The position numbers and the translations under genes were made by a program. Below are positions 52,683 through 64,000 of a stretch of DNA of 64,000 nt, piece after piece. The notes below the pieces were generated by a model that was not told the DNA's origin, made no database searches, and saw nothing but the letters and a program-made list of their open reading frames with translations. The stretch spans positions 1-64,000 of the forward strand of contig AJFK01000845.1 of NCBI GenBank assembly GCA_000467715.1, given 5' to 3'. This DNA comes from Hysterium pulicare CBS 123377. Its lineage: Eukaryota > Ascomycota > Dothideomycetes > Hysteriales > Hysteriaceae. Numbering within the stretch: position 1 is the stretch's first letter; each line of letters opens with the position of its first letter.

Positions 52683-53934
52683 GGTGGGAACGAGACCAGG
52701 ATATTAATATTAAAAACTAGTTGAAACGTGGAGTATAGTGTTTCGGGAAAAAAGGACAAGAAACAAGGCTCTTTTAATGAAACGATACAAAAGAAATCAA
52801 TACTCATCTTGGACCTCGCGGACCAATAACTTACTAAGTTGTTGTAGTGGTGGTGCATAGACACGAGCGTTTGGGGTCCAGCCTTGTGAACTGTGCCGTA
52901 TCTCGGCCCCAGGCAGCAAACATCTCGAACGCCGAGGCGGAAGAGCTTGCTGCTTTTGTATTCTCTGCGTTGGCCGAGCCACTTGTACAGAAGCACGAGG
53001 ACAAGCGCAATCCTCATGCGGCCTGTTTGTGGACCTTGTACATCGTCATGGATGAAGGTGGTGGTGGAGGCGTAAACATTGTGGGTGTTGTGGATTTTTC
53101 TTGTCCCGCACTTCGTGGCGCTGACTCGTGCAAGCTTCAATTGAAAGCGATGTTGTCTCTTTCGATAGTTTGGGCCGCAATTCGGAGTATCTGGAGGTGT
53201 AATAGTAAGCAGAGCTTTTCCGACGTGTGTTCTTGAAGGACAAACCCCTTGAAGACCGAGGCCAAGGTGTTGTTTCTTGACGCAGCCTCAACGCCACCAA
53301 GACGGAAAATGTGACAGAAATCGTTCCTTGAAATCCATTAAGAACATTCTGAAGAAACGTCGATGCAGAAATCACTCAAGTTAAAACTCTTGTTGCCCAA
53401 GCACCCAGTCACTAAGCTGGATCGAGCTTCCCTCACAGGGACCAAATCACAATGTCAAGCAGTTAAGAAAGTCATCTGGAGCAGACAAGACATCTCCATA
53501 CTAAGCTGTTCGTACATGACGTGATTCATCACCGTCCTTTGTGGACGGAGTACAATCATTTCGGCGGTGTTGATGATCTCTTTGCTATGGGGTGCAACTT
53601 GACAACCTCATGGGAAGACGGCCCGGCTCATCTCTTCGTCTGTAGGAGAGCATCGTATGTTATGTAACAATACCTAGATATTGCAATGTGATATTGAGTT
53701 GACACTCAGAGGATCATGTAGTGAACGAAGGGAGTTCTCATGAACGCGGATAGGATTACCGAATAAGATTTAGAGTGAGTGCAGCGGAACAACCCCACTA
53801 TTGCGACTTCATCATACTCTACGTATCATGTATTCTATTTTCTGCTTTCAATTGCTTGATCTGCTTGTGATTGTAGTTATTTGCTCAATCATATCATTGT
53901 CTTATTAATTGCCTTGCTCTCTCAATATCTCACA
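52683..53934. other. Divergent intergenic stretch
   Basis: About 1.25 kb between the Cys-rich membrane protein and the MFS gene. Frames of 129 codons (plus) and 211 codons (minus) overlap here but show no domain and overlap the start of the minus-strand gene out of frame. Confidence 0.45.
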
Positions 53935-55451
53935 ATGGCCATCAATTCATTAGAAAGTCTTCCGTCTGAATGCCTGTCAAAAGAAGTAGGAATTCCTCTT
54001 CGAAAATTTTCATTATCCTCTGAGGACTCCTCAGAGTCAGAAAGATCCCAATTCTTATTAGACACTGAAGTATCATATAAGGAGGAGAGGCTATCTCCAA
54101 TAGACCGAGGCCCGGGAGCATGGAAGTTCCTCCTCGGGTGCTGGCTTATCGAGGCAATGCTATGGGGTAATCCGCAAGTATGCCAGCACTCAGCTCCCTA
54201 TATTGACATACGAAAGGCTTTCCTCTCGCTTTTGGGATTTTCCAATCTCACTACACCTCGCACCCCTTATTCACTGCTCACTCTCGCGCGATACCTACAA
54301 TCGGAGCTCTCGCAGTCGGAATATCTTACCTTGGTGTCCCTCTCACCTCTCCTATCACATTGCGTAACCCAAAGTACCACCGTTATATCCTCTTTTTAGG
54401 CTGGTTTCTCTGTGTCTCCTCTCTCGTCCTTGCTTCGTTCGCCACCAAGACATGGCATCTCCTTATAACCCAAGGAGCCATGTACGGCGTTGGATGGGTA
54501 GTATGCTATACACCATTCTTGATCATGTTGAATGACTGGTTTGATAAGAAGCGGGGACTAGCATATGGTATCTTATTTGGGGCGAGTGGAGTATCGGGGT
54601 TGATTTTGCCGTTCGGACTTGAGGCGTTGCTGGCGAGATGGGGGTTCCGGGCGACTCTGAGGATAGTTGCTGCGCTTATGGTACTGATCAGTGGGCCGGG
54701 ATTATGGCTTATAAGACCGAGGATTCCTCTCCATCTGCAACAGCAACATCAACACCATTCTACATCAACTATGCCAGCGTCCCGGCATCGGTCATCTAGG
54801 TTTCTTCGAACCCCCGCCACATATATCTTTGGTGCTTCAATTTTTCTTCAGGGGCTCGCCTTCCCTCTTCCCCCCACCTTCCTGCCCTCCTACTCCACTG
54901 CTCTCTCTCTTCCCGTCAGCACAGGCGATACTCTTCTCGCCGTCAACTCCCTTTCGCAAGTCACCGGCCAGATTCTGTTGGGACACTTCTCTGATAATGT
55001 ATCCATTCATATTCCACACTCTTTGCAGAGCCTCATAGCAGGTGTATCGTGTTTGCTGCTCTGGGGCCCAGCAAGGGGCTACGCGACTTTAGCGGCTTTT
55101 GCTAGCCTATGGGGTGCATTTGCGGGGAGCTATAGTGTCAGTTGGACGAAAATTGCTGCTGGACTCGCTGATGCTGAAACTGATGAGGAAGACGAAGAAG
55201 TCGTTGGCAATGAAAAGAAGATAGAGGCGACAATGACCTTGTATGCTTGGTTTAGTTTTGAGAGAGGTGTTGCGGATATATTGGCTGGCCCCATTAGTGA
55301 GGTGTTACTAAGTGAGCATATTGAGAGGGAAGCCTATGGGCTGGGGGTGTGGAGGCGAATTGTGGTTTTCGCAGGGCTCGTGCTTCTGGCAAGTTCATTG
55401 GGAGGTTTGATGTGGTTTTGGGAGAGGCTGGGAAAGAGAAGAAGATTTTAG
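53935..55451 (+). CDS. MFS transporter, monocarboxylate-porter-like
   Basis: Two exons (53935-54166, 54217-55451) give 488 residues. The 50-nt intron falls in TM1 (EAMLWGFPLAFGIFQSHYTS across the junction), a placement typical of fungal monocarboxylate-type MFS genes. Visible spans include IGALAVGISYLGVPL, YILFLGWFLCVSSLVLASF, GAMYGVGWVVCYTPFLIML with the following DWFDKKRGLAYGILFGASG loop, and LRIVAALMVLISGPGLWLI; a charged central loop rich in His and Gln (LHLQQQHQHH) separates the two halves. The second half continues to GLVLLASSLGGLMWFWERL. It would move an organic acid or similar solute across the plasma membrane; the substrate cannot be told. The soluble N-terminus of about 65 residues is acidic and Ser-rich. 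An acidic DEEDEEVV loop lies before the last spans. Confidence 0.85.
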
Positions 55452-55650
55452 AGTTGTGTAACTACAAGGAACTCATACCTACACACTGTAATACACTTCT
55501 TCCATCCTCGATATGTATGTTCAGTTATTGCTTGATCTCACTCAATCGTCTATTTACCATGTGCCTGTGTCATATCTTATCAAAGGACCACACCTTGCCT
55601 ATACTCATCATGCTCAGTAGCCCAAAGGAGAGTTGTAGTTAGTAAGGAAA

Positions 55651-56004
55651 CTAGAGTTCCCTGACTTTAGGATTATGCACATGTCTCGATCTACGGGCAT
55701 CCAGCGAGCCTGGTGTCGTCCTCCCACGCAGCTCCCCTGTCCTAGGGTGCCCTGGTACCATTGTACCAGAGGACTCCATTATCTCAGATTCACTCGTCTC
55801 CGGTGTCGCTATCATTCCTGAAGAACTCAACATATCTACATTTCCTATTATAGCTGATCGACCCCTCATGCCAGATGCACGCATTGGATGCGGACCAGCT
55901 CCCCAGCCGTCATTTGCACCGTAGTTTTCATCATCGCAGCCGAAACCTTCATCCATCATCATTGCTGACATATTCGGATGACCTGATTGACCGCGTCTCG
56001 ACAT
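55651..56004 (-). CDS. Possible small protein, unknown
   Basis: An ATG at 56004 opens 117 codons on the minus strand: Met/Gly/Ser-rich and acidic at first (MMMDEGFGCDDENYGANDGW), then ending with basic residues (LDARRSRHVHNPKVREL). The frame extends upstream to a splice-acceptor-like CTTCCTAG at about 56105, and a GTGAGT donor follows a coding-looking run near 56250-56295, so this may be the last exon of a longer gene whose first exons I could not join in phase. No domain is recognised. It could be chance. Confidence 0.3.
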   Translation of the reverse strand: MSRRGQSGHPNMSAMMMDEGFGCDDENYGANDGWGAGPHPMRASGMRGRSAIIGNVDMLSSSGMIATPETSESEIMESSGTMVPGHPRTGELRGRTTPGSLDARRSRHVHNPKVREL

Positions 56005-57141
56005 GGGCGTAGCGTATTGGAAGACTTGGTACTTGATGTTTCTTTGTAGATGTAGAAGCCAAAGTATTGTTGGTGTGTACGGTGTTGGAGGCTTGGAGAG
56101 TAGTCTAGGAAGTAAGTATATCAGAAGGGTAAATCTGTCCTTCACTTTGTCTCAAGCTGCGTCGTGGCAATGATCGTGAAGGCGAGCATAGGTCAAACGT
56201 GAAAGGTAGGAACAATGTGTCGTGGCGGCGAGACCGGAGATACTCACTGGTCCTTCACTGTGAGTCGTTTGGAGGTCCGCTTGATAGCGGAGATTTCTGT
56301 TGAATCTCCAATTAGTAATTCGCTAAGCGACATAGATGGGAATAGTGTTGCTGAACGAGACTTCCTTAATCAACCGGCTATGGTTTAAAGGCTGAGTGAG
56401 ATAGAAGGATGTGCGAACTAGAAAGGACATGATGCTCCGTTTGTAAGATTCCTGAGGTAAGCTTGAAGCCGCAAGTATAGCCGGATGGGAGCCGGGAATC
56501 GAATCGCATGCCATCGATACATCCTGGACACATCACAGCCACGCGAGGACTTGAGGATTGAAAGCGGTCTGGTGTTGAAGAAATGAAATCTTTGGGGGAG
56601 GTATGTCCTCAAGGTGTGAAGTAGTTTCTGCCGGTAAACGAGGTGTTTATATGGCAAAGCGGTTGGTCGCATTTTAAATAGTGCGCTAGGTGCAGATGGC
56701 GGGCCGAGCGACGCTCCGTGATATCCAGCACTAATTATTCTTTCCACCACATTGCGCTCTCCAGTCTCCAAGCAGCTCCGCTCCCATCTCACCCCCATAC
56801 ACAACCCTCATCTCTGCTCTGATCTTCTTCATTAGGGAGCTTCTCATCTTCTGCCATCTATTCACTATTCGCATCTTCCCCTCGCCTTCTTGCCGCTACG
56901 AGTGCGGGAGTCTAGCCAGCCGTGACAGATCCTAATTCGCCTCTCGCAGCTCGTGGGTAAACTCCGTACCACCCCAACCACACTTCCATCCGTGACTAAC
57001 ATTCATTGTTATAGCTTTGGATTCCTTCAATTCGTCGACAGTCGAACACCGGGCGCTTTCATAGAGCTACCTCTCCCGTGTCAGCCTCTGAGCACCAATC
57101 CTTCTGCCTACCTTACAAATCTTAATTCCACCACCTACAAG
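56005..57141. other. Intergenic stretch upstream of the G3BP-like gene
   Basis: Holds the leader and promoter of the G3BP-like gene (CT-rich from about 56750) and perhaps upstream exons of the doubtful minus-strand gene. A 128-codon minus frame (56418-56804) is open; no domain is seen. Confidence 0.4.
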
Positions 57142-58915
57142 ATGGCAACTGCCGAACCAACTCTTCCTGTCAATGGCAATTATGCGCCTCAAGGATACGA
57201 TGCCATGGCTAGCAACTATACTGCCGCGAATGCCAACAGCACATCCACGTACGGCGCGACTCAGCAAAGCCAAACTAGTAGCACCAACAACACTACATCC
57301 GAGATCCCGAAAGATGAGGTTGGCTGGTACTTCGTTGAACAGTACTATACCACCCTGAGTAAGAGCCCAGAAAAGCTTTATGTAGGTCACCTAATCAGTG
57401 CATTGCTTTGGCTCCGTAATAATGTTGGTAGCTGTTCTACAACAAGCGCTCTCAATTCGTGTCAGGTACTGAGGAGGATAAGATTCCCGTGTGTATTGGT
57501 CAGAAGGTATGTTCAGAGGCACATTAGTCATTGGTATAGGCTAAACACTAGCTAGGCTATCAACGACCGCATCAAGGAACTCGATTTTCATGACTGCAAG
57601 GTCCGTGTCACCAACGTTGACTCTCAAGGATCTGATGCGAACATTGTGATTCAAGTCATCGGCGAGATCTCTAACAAAGGCCAACCACATAAGAAATTCG
57701 TTCAGACTTTTGTGCTCGCGGAGCAGACAAACGGGTATTTCGTTTTGAACGATGTCTTTCGTTACCTCGCCGAGGAGCCAGAAGAAGAGGAAGAGCAGCT
57801 TCAGCAGGATCCATCTGCTCCCTTGGCCGGGATACAAGAGCCAGCCCCCACTGCTGCGGAACCCGAAGCGGAGTCTCTGAAGGAGAGCTCTAAGATCCCA
57901 ACTAGCGAGGACGACATTGTTCAGGTTGATCACAAGTTGGAAGAGGTCATCCAGCACGACAAGCCTGTGGAGGAGGAAGATATTCCAGCTCCTGAAGAGG
58001 TCAATGGCACTCCTGCACCCGAGACTGTCGAGGAAACTCACGCTGAAGAAACTCCTACCCCAGCTGAGTCTGTTCCTGAGGAGACTCCAGCCGATGAAGT
58101 CCAAGAACCTCCTGTTGAAGAGACCGTCGAACCTGAGAAACCAAAAGACGCCGCTCCTACTCCTTCGGCGCAGACCCCAAAGCCTTCAACACCTGCTGCA
58201 ACTCCATCAGCACCTCCTAAGAAACCCACATGGGCAAGTTTGGCTGCTTCTGCTAACAAGGTAGCCACCCCAAATGTTCCCGCGCCGGCCACTCCACAAG
58301 CTACTTCGCAACCAAAGGCGGCGGCACCTTCTCAAGCTCAGTCCGTTGCAGCTCCGGCCTCTCAGACGACCTCTGTTCCTGCTCGTGAGCCATCACCTGC
58401 CAATAGTCAGGAAGAATCTACTGGTTGGCAGACTGCGGGTGCTGGACATAAGAAGGAACAGTCTCGATCGCAGAACCAAGCTCAAGCCACAGAAGTTGAG
58501 AACAAGAGAGCCTACATCAAGAACGTATACAGTCAAGTCGACGAAGCATCTTTGAGGAACGTCTTGTCTAAGTTCGGAGAGATTGAGTACTGCGACATCA
58601 GCCGCCAAAAGGTGAGTCAAGCGACACGTAACCTTTCGTGAGCACAACTGATTCATGATACAGAACTGCGCTTTCGTCGACTTTAAGACTGTTGCCGGCT
58701 TTCAGAACGCTGTCAATCACAACCCCCATACTGTCAATGGCCTTGAAATAAAGGTTGAAGAGCGTCGATTGCGTCCTAACCAGTTCCCCTTCCAGCGCGG
58801 CGGTGCGCGTGGCCGCAACGGACCCATTGGTGGTCAGGTTCCTCGTGGAGGCTTCCAACGTGGAGGTAGGGGTGGCAGCATCGGCCGCGGTCGTGGCACT
58901 CCCCAAGAAGCATGA
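57142..58915 (+). CDS. NTF2-domain, RRM and RGG protein (G3BP / Nxt3 / Bre5 type)
   Basis: Four exons (57142-57381, 57432-57506, 57556-58611, 58664-58915), all in phase 0, give 540 residues. The NTF2-like domain spans about 59-175: VGWYFVEQYYTTLSKSPEKLY, then LFYNKRSQFVSG in exon 2, and GQPHKKFVQTFVLAEQTNGY and FVLNDVFRYL in exon 3. A long acidic Pro/Glu/Thr-rich region follows, then KPTWASLAASANKV. An RRM begins at about 423 (AYIKNVYSQVDEASLRNVL … CAFVDFKTVAGFQNAV) and the tail is RGG-rich (RGGARGRNGP, QRGGRGGSIGRGRG). This is the architecture of G3BP: RNA binding in the cytoplasm, stress-granule assembly, and partnership with the Ubp3 deubiquitinase. The start was chosen because the NTF2 domain needs no earlier residues and the ATG has a good context. 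Confidence 0.92.
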
Positions 58916-60041
58916 ATCGCATAACATCTCTACCCGGACCGCCCTCACTTTCCCCCTGAATCCGCCTAAGCCTTGTAATGCGTAGCGTCAACTGCTTTGC
59001 ACCTTTACTTTGAGCACGGTTCCGCATCGATGACGACTCACGGCTTTACCTGTACTGTACTCCCATTTTCGATTCGTGCCTGTCCAAAAGTTACCCGTCA
59101 CATTTCGACAAAAGTTTGGCTGCCTATTTAGTACCTGGCATGCAGCACCCATCACCTGATTACCGTGCATAGCGAGTTCTTCCCATATGCATTTTCTCTC
59201 TGTACGTTAAGTTTCTCGATTAGTTATGTTCTGCCAAGGGCATTTCTCTTCGGGGTTTGTGTTCATCTTCTCTACATCTTCTTTTACTTTGTTATGTGGT
59301 TGGCTATCTGGGTGAGTCTCCGCCTGGATAGGGGGGTGGATGAAGTTCCATTTACGAAGAATATGGATTAGCCTGGCGTAGGCTGCTTATGGGGTAATAG
59401 TGTTTCTTTCTTTGGGGCAGTAGAGGTGGATAGGGCAGAGTTTCGTCTGAGACATATTTCGCTCGCTTTCTGTCTCAACCCGATGTTGGTTAGAACTTGG
59501 GAAGAGCTTATGCAAGGCGAATAGAAACGAAGGCAGTAGAGCTGGGTGCTGTAATTTAAATGCCCGATGTACAATAGGCACGAAAGAAAGGTGTATTCTG
59601 CAAACCTGTTAACTGCTTGATCGTGGTGTAATACTTGACGGAGCCAAGATCTTGATCACCAAGGTTGGCGATAGAGTTAAGTCATGCACGAATCATAGCT
59701 TAAGCGCCATGCAGATAACCAACCAGCAGCAGTTACCTGAGTTCATTCTGAATTGCGCTATCTTTCCTCTACAAAGGTCAAACTGTCCAGTCGAGCAGCA
59801 TCTTTTCTCTCTTCTTCTTGACAATGGTGCTGTAGACAGGAGGTTCACTCGCCTTTATCTATATGCCGATCAGTATAAACGACAGCGACGTGGTCCTTGC
59901 GCTTGTCCCCGCCTTACCTCGAAGCGTGGGGTCTCACCTACAACACTGTCATCTACCCACCGCCGAGTCCACCTACTACGAGCCCGAGAATAACGCATTC
60001 AAGACTCGTCACTTCTTCTCTTGCAATTTGAGATCTCGAAC
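58916..60041. other. Intergenic stretch
   Basis: About 1.1 kb in which the 3' flank of the G3BP-like gene and the leader of the septin-like gene meet. Short frames only; no repeats. Confidence 0.5.
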
Positions 60042-62660
60042 ATGAGGCCGTCAGCGGGCGGCGACGCCCTGCCTTCCACGAAACCGAGATCTCGAAAGTC
60101 CAGCGTCGCCGATCCCTCCGCTGCATCCCACAATGTACCCACCAGCTTCTTCCTGAGAAGTGAAGAGGACATGGAGAAATCGCTCACTCCACCGATGGAC
60201 ACGGGCTTGGAGAATAGACAACGCGATAGCAACTACGGCGTCCAGAGTTTGGCCGATGCTCTCGAATCAGCGTTTGGTACGGCGGGTAATGCAGACGAAG
60301 GCGATAAGGAGGAGGGCACTATAGGGCTAGAAATGAAGAAGCAGGACAGAAGCCCGAGGTCTTCCTATGGAGGCTCACCAAAGGCTAAGGATCCGAAGTC
60401 CGAGGGTCACAATCCATTGCAAAAGAAGCACCACAAGAGACAAACTTCGAACCCCACTCTCTCAACACCTCTCACGCCTTTGAATGTTGAATCGCCTGAA
60501 CCTAGTTCCGAGCAGCCAAGCACACCTAAATCAGTGTCACTGAAGTCGTTCAAATTGTCCGATGAAGAATCCGGTGCCGACGAAACCGCAAGCCAGTTTA
60601 TCACATCCGGTGCGGAGGAAGAGGAAGAGGATGGGCAGACTGCGCACTCTACTTCATTCCCACAGCTAGTAATGCCGAGTATCCAAATGCCTAGTCGAAG
60701 ACCTTTTACTACGAAGGGGAAATCTATGGGAAAGTTGAAGGTGCTAGTGGCAGGCGAAGAAGGCAAGTGACACTGCAATCTAAGCGCCGTTGGCGCTCAT
60801 GACCATGGACCAGATTGTGGCTAATTTGAATGAAAGGCATTGGAAAGACATCTATCATTCGCTCGATCTTCCAGCTTTGTGAGGACATCGTCCACGTCGA
60901 TTCTCTGTCCCCAACACAACCAGTCTCTCAAGCCTCGCCAACCCCGAAGCCTAAAGCACGGAAAAAGAAACCTCAGAGTAAAGGCACAAACCAGATCATG
61001 GAGATACATGCCAGTACTAAAGCATACCCCTCGTGGTGGACCGATCTAGACGAAAATAGAACTGCTCGACGCAGGAAAAGTAGTGTGTCAGATACGATTT
61101 TAGAAAGAAATTTGTGCTTCCTCGATACCCCAGGATATAGCAAAAGTGCTTCACATTTAGAGGATATGAATTTGGTTGTCGATTTTGTTGAGTCTCTGCT
61201 TTACCAGAATGTATCAATAGCATCTATGGAGGAAGGAGATTTACTGGGAGTCTTTAGTGGGAATGGTGGTATCCAGGTAGACGTGGTTCTCTACCTGCTG
61301 TCCCCAGGTAAGTCTTCCAACTAACAACGAGATGCGCGTGGCTAATGGAGGGAAAGATCACGACATATCGAAAGATGTTGAATACATGCAACGTCTGTCG
61401 TCATTCACCAACGTGATTCCCCTTATTGCAAAAGCAGACACGGTCTCACCTTCTGAGATTGTAGCCATAAAGACATCCATCCTGGCCCGTTTGCAAACGA
61501 CGTCTATTAGGCCGTTCCTCTTTGGGCAAGCCTTAGACGACGCCTTATTGGCTGTCCAAGGGCTTGCAATGAACAGTCCGGCTCTTTCCAGAACATCCGA
61601 AACAGTTACGGAAAAGAACAAAGACTATTTCCGCCTACCAACTTACCCATATGCCCTTTCATCTACACAAAAACCGGACACGGAAACTATGGATGCATCG
61701 CTTCTTATGTCTCCTGACTATGTGCAACCGCTCTTGCCTTCTGAACTCGCTGCTTTGGTAACTCAGATGTTTGATCCGGACAATATGGCATGGCTGAGGC
61801 ATGCCGCGGTAAAGAAATACCTAGCTTGGAGGCGTCGATTACAGCTACCTAGAGATTCGTTAGTTATGCACGGTTTCCAGCAGCGACGAAGAGCTGAGAC
61901 CTCTAGCTCGTTAGCAGGATTGGGCTGTTCCGTTTTTGATGGCAAGAGCCGATGGCAAGATCCCTTAAGCCGCTTAACAACCACGTCTGCTTCTGCTGCC
62001 TCCTCCATTATCTCCTCACCTGCTCCATCAGGCGTCCTGGTCCCTCACCCCCAATCTCCATTTTATCTCTCGCACCAAAACACAAACTCGAACTTGCAAT
62101 CGCCGTTCCCCGGCTCTTCTCCTTCACTTTCTCATACACAACTTGATAGCCTTGAAGGCCCTTCGGATTTTGCTTTGACAAGATTTAAAGACTACGCGGA
62201 GCGTGAAGAGTACCTGGGTCAAGTACGCATGGCGAAATGGGCGAGTGATCTACAAAGAAGTTTACGAAACGAGCGCGAACGATATGAAGAGCTTCAGCGC
62301 AGTGAACGAGCCAAATGGCTACTTGAACGTGTCAGTGAAGAGTTTAGAGATGGAAACATCGTTTCCTCGCCGCCGTCCTCCAGTAGAGCGGACTGGGCCG
62401 TTGTAAGGCATGGGAAATCCAAGGACCCGAATGGCACTGGACACCGATATGGAAAAACAGCCGGTTTGAGCTCCCGAGATCCGCTTGGATTGTGTGATCT
62501 GGGCGATGAATTTCGCAGAAGGGGTTTCGTTATTGTGAAAGTTTTAGGCGGCATGGGCGTTCTCGGCGCCGTCGTCGTAGCTGTCATAAGGGCTTGTAAC
62601 GGTCAAACAGGCATTCAAGAAGGTGGGCTATGGGGTTGGTTGACTGGAAGCTCGGAGTAA
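60042..62660 (+). CDS. Atypical septin-like P-loop GTPase with a C-terminal membrane segment
   Basis: Three exons (60042-60762, 60837-61307, 61357-62660) give 831 residues. After a disordered N-terminus of about 230 residues comes the G domain: Walker A GEEGIGKT (238-245, split by a GC-AG intron), the switch-II-like DTPG (337-340), and the septin-type specificity motif AKAD (422-425) in FTNVIPLIAKADTVSPSEI. The spacing between G1 and G3 (about 95 residues, with a basic KPKARKKKPQSK insert) is larger than in core septins. A Ser-rich region, a charged helix (YAEREEYLGQVRMAKWASDL, then a run of Arg/Glu) and a hydrophobic segment near 787-810 (GGMGVLGAVVVAVIRAC) end the protein. Core septins lack such a membrane segment. 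Whether it co-assembles with them is unknown. The second intron end (61356) could also be 61350. Confidence 0.82.
60763..60836 (+). other. GC-AG intron inside the P-loop of the septin-like gene
   Basis: The only phase-compatible donor is AAG|GCAAGT, the strong consensus of rare GC-AG introns. With it the two exons join as GEEG-IGKT, a textbook nucleotide-binding loop. A CTAAT branch site lies 15 nt before the AG. Confidence 0.8.
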
Positions 62661-63111
62661 CCGCACCCTAATCGTACTCGTTGGTGAATGAATAATGCTT
62701 GGATTGTTATGAAACGCGTTAGCATGTTATATCCCGAGGTTCCAAGGTCGGGATATATTTTGCTACTAGTCTCGCCCATCGGTAACGGGTCTGACTCTCA
62801 TCTCGAACCACACTCTATTTTGTATTCGGAATCTTCCTCTCTCCTTTATCAAATCCCTTCTTCCCCCTTCTTGCATAGCGGTGTGCGTTATCTCAGCTTT
62901 TCATAGACTGAAACTTAGACCGCTTGTTCCTTTTTGACCCGGTTCTCTGGCCGGCGTGGTGAAGGCTTGACGTCACATGTGGCCGGGCTTTTGGACGTGC
63001 GCTTCCACTTCCTCGACAAATTCGTCGCAGCCTTCTGCTGCATCATTCAGAAACTCTGAAGGACCGCCTGCTTCGCGGCCTCATCAACAGCCTCCACATT
63101 CAGGTTTGAGC
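62661..63111. other. Intergenic stretch
   Basis: About 450 bp between the septin-like gene and the F-box gene. The F-box frame is open upstream to an ATG at 62977, so part of this may code for an N-terminal extension. Confidence 0.45.
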
Positions 63112-64000
63112 ATGTCGATCTCAAGCATCCCGACCGAGCTTGATCAAGAAATCATGCAATATTTGGGCCCTAACGAGGTTCACTCATTGTGTTTGACTTC
63201 GAAGTACTATCGACGACTTGCCGAACCTTACCTGTACAAGGAAATTCGACTCACCCACTACGACGAAGTGAGGTTGAAACAGCTACTCCTAACTCTCATC
63301 AAGCGCCCTGAAGTCGCCTTGCATATCAACAGCATTGTTGTCCACCCTAGAGATTCAAGTATTTCAAATTCGTAGGCCAACTGGCTAACTTTGCCGCTAA
63401 CGACGAATCTAGAAGAAGTCTCTGTTCCACCCGATTCTACAGACCTGTTGCACCGTCTTCCCGTCTCGCTGTCAGGCGAGTCGCTGGAGATACGCATCTA
63501 TATGAACAACCTATGCAACCATTTCTTCGACTGCCTGACTCTATTGCTCGCGTTCGCTCCAGGACTCAAGAATACTGGGATCCAAAGGAGCTGTAACGTA
63601 ACCCAACCCCATAATTATACCATAACGAATCGCGTGCGTCTTCCATTTGGACCGTTTCAGAATCTACCATCATTTGCAGAACTCCAGGACCGCATCTTAG
63701 ATAGACCTCCCCAATACGGTTGCTTCCTGCTCGTCTGTGCGTCGACCTTGAATGTACGAGTTCAGAACATGAGAGTCTGGCTGGTCCCACCGAATCCAAT
63801 GTCGAAGCTTATATATCCTATGCGAGTTCATATGGTCCAAACTTTGCTCTTGCACTTTGTCCAGATCAATCTCAATAACTTCGAGACCGCTCTTGAATCT
63901 GGATGGATGAGAAACCTGCGGCAACTCAAATTGCGCTTGTTGAATTTCATAGATCCTACTCCTGCACAAGCTCGCGCTTGGCTACCACTTGACCGAAATC
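63112..64000 (+). CDS. F-box protein (5' part, runs off the window)
   Basis: Exon 1 (63112-63358) begins MSISSIPTELDQEIMQYLGP and carries an F-box-like motif: IPTELDQEIMQYL, then SLCLTSKYYRRLAEPYLYKEI, as in fungal F-box proteins that bind Skp1. A 54-nt intron (63359-63412, branch GCTAAC) joins RDS-K-EVSVPPD in frame. Exon 2 stays open from 63413 to the window edge with coding-like sequence (SLEIRIYMNNLCNHFFDCLT, LRQLKLRLLNF), so the gene continues to the right. An upstream in-frame ATG at 62977 would add 45 residues rich in Ser/Pro; I prefer 63112 because the F-box starts there. The substrate-binding part seems to be an irregular Leu-rich region. Another small intron near 63580 cannot be excluded. 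Confidence 0.75.

Noticed and set aside
56480-56520. T-loop-like ATTCGATTCC on the minus strand as a tRNA
   Set aside because: The base before TTC is A and cannot pair with C61, and no acceptor or anticodon stem can be folded around it.

Overview
The window is nuclear DNA of a filamentous ascomycete (Pezizomycotina). The evidence is short spliceosomal introns (mostly 46-79 nt, GTAAGT-type donors, CTAAC/CTGAC branch sites), Zn2Cys6 regulators, a fungal rhodopsin-domain protein, an AA11-type lytic polysaccharide monooxygenase, a COP9 signalosome subunit and an E(z)-type methyltransferase, all spaced by 0.3-6.7 kb of non-coding DNA. Leotiomycetes is a guess from general resemblance only. I rebuilt exon structures by hand; for every complete gene the exon lengths sum to a multiple of three.

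Layout. 1-10 kb: the end of an unidentified gene, a degenerate tandem array, a four-TM glycoprotein-like membrane protein (2469-4799), a TATA-driven secreted LPMO with a C-terminal module (5944-7104), then 3 kb with a second degenerate array. 10-27 kb is a dense block of nuclear genes: Rad2/XPG nuclease (10190-14047), convergent KMT6/EZH2 (14379-18731, minus), divergent kinetochore scaffold Spc7/KNL1 (20315-24230), and CSN1 (24975-26576, minus), which is divergent from a Zn2Cys6 factor (27024-28931). 29-34 kb: a seven-TM DUF7702-like protein (minus) and a Pif1-family helicase (31340-34004). 34.3-41.7 kb has no convincing gene; it holds a dispersed repeat copy, a minisatellite and a long GC-rich stretch leading to a C2H2 factor.

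41.7-48 kb: the C2H2 factor (41764-44190) has an in-frame TGA followed by CAATTA and then 144 further open codons. A second repeat cluster follows, then a protein with a mid-protein Zn2Cys6 domain and an upstream C-C-H-H region (45660-47897). 49.5-64 kb: rhodopsin-domain protein, single-pass Cys-rich membrane protein (minus), MFS transporter, NTF2+RRM+RGG protein of the G3BP type, an atypical septin-like GTPase whose P-loop is split by a GC-AG intron, and the 5' part of an F-box protein.

The genes do not form a metabolic cluster. Several act in chromatin and genome maintenance (Rad2, KMT6, Spc7, Pif1, CSN1), and three of these carry motifs that look SUMO-interacting. The points most worth checking are the C2H2 stop codon, the GC-AG intron, the possible double DNA-binding architecture of the 45.7 kb protein, and the related repeats at 34.4 and 44.5-45.2 kb.
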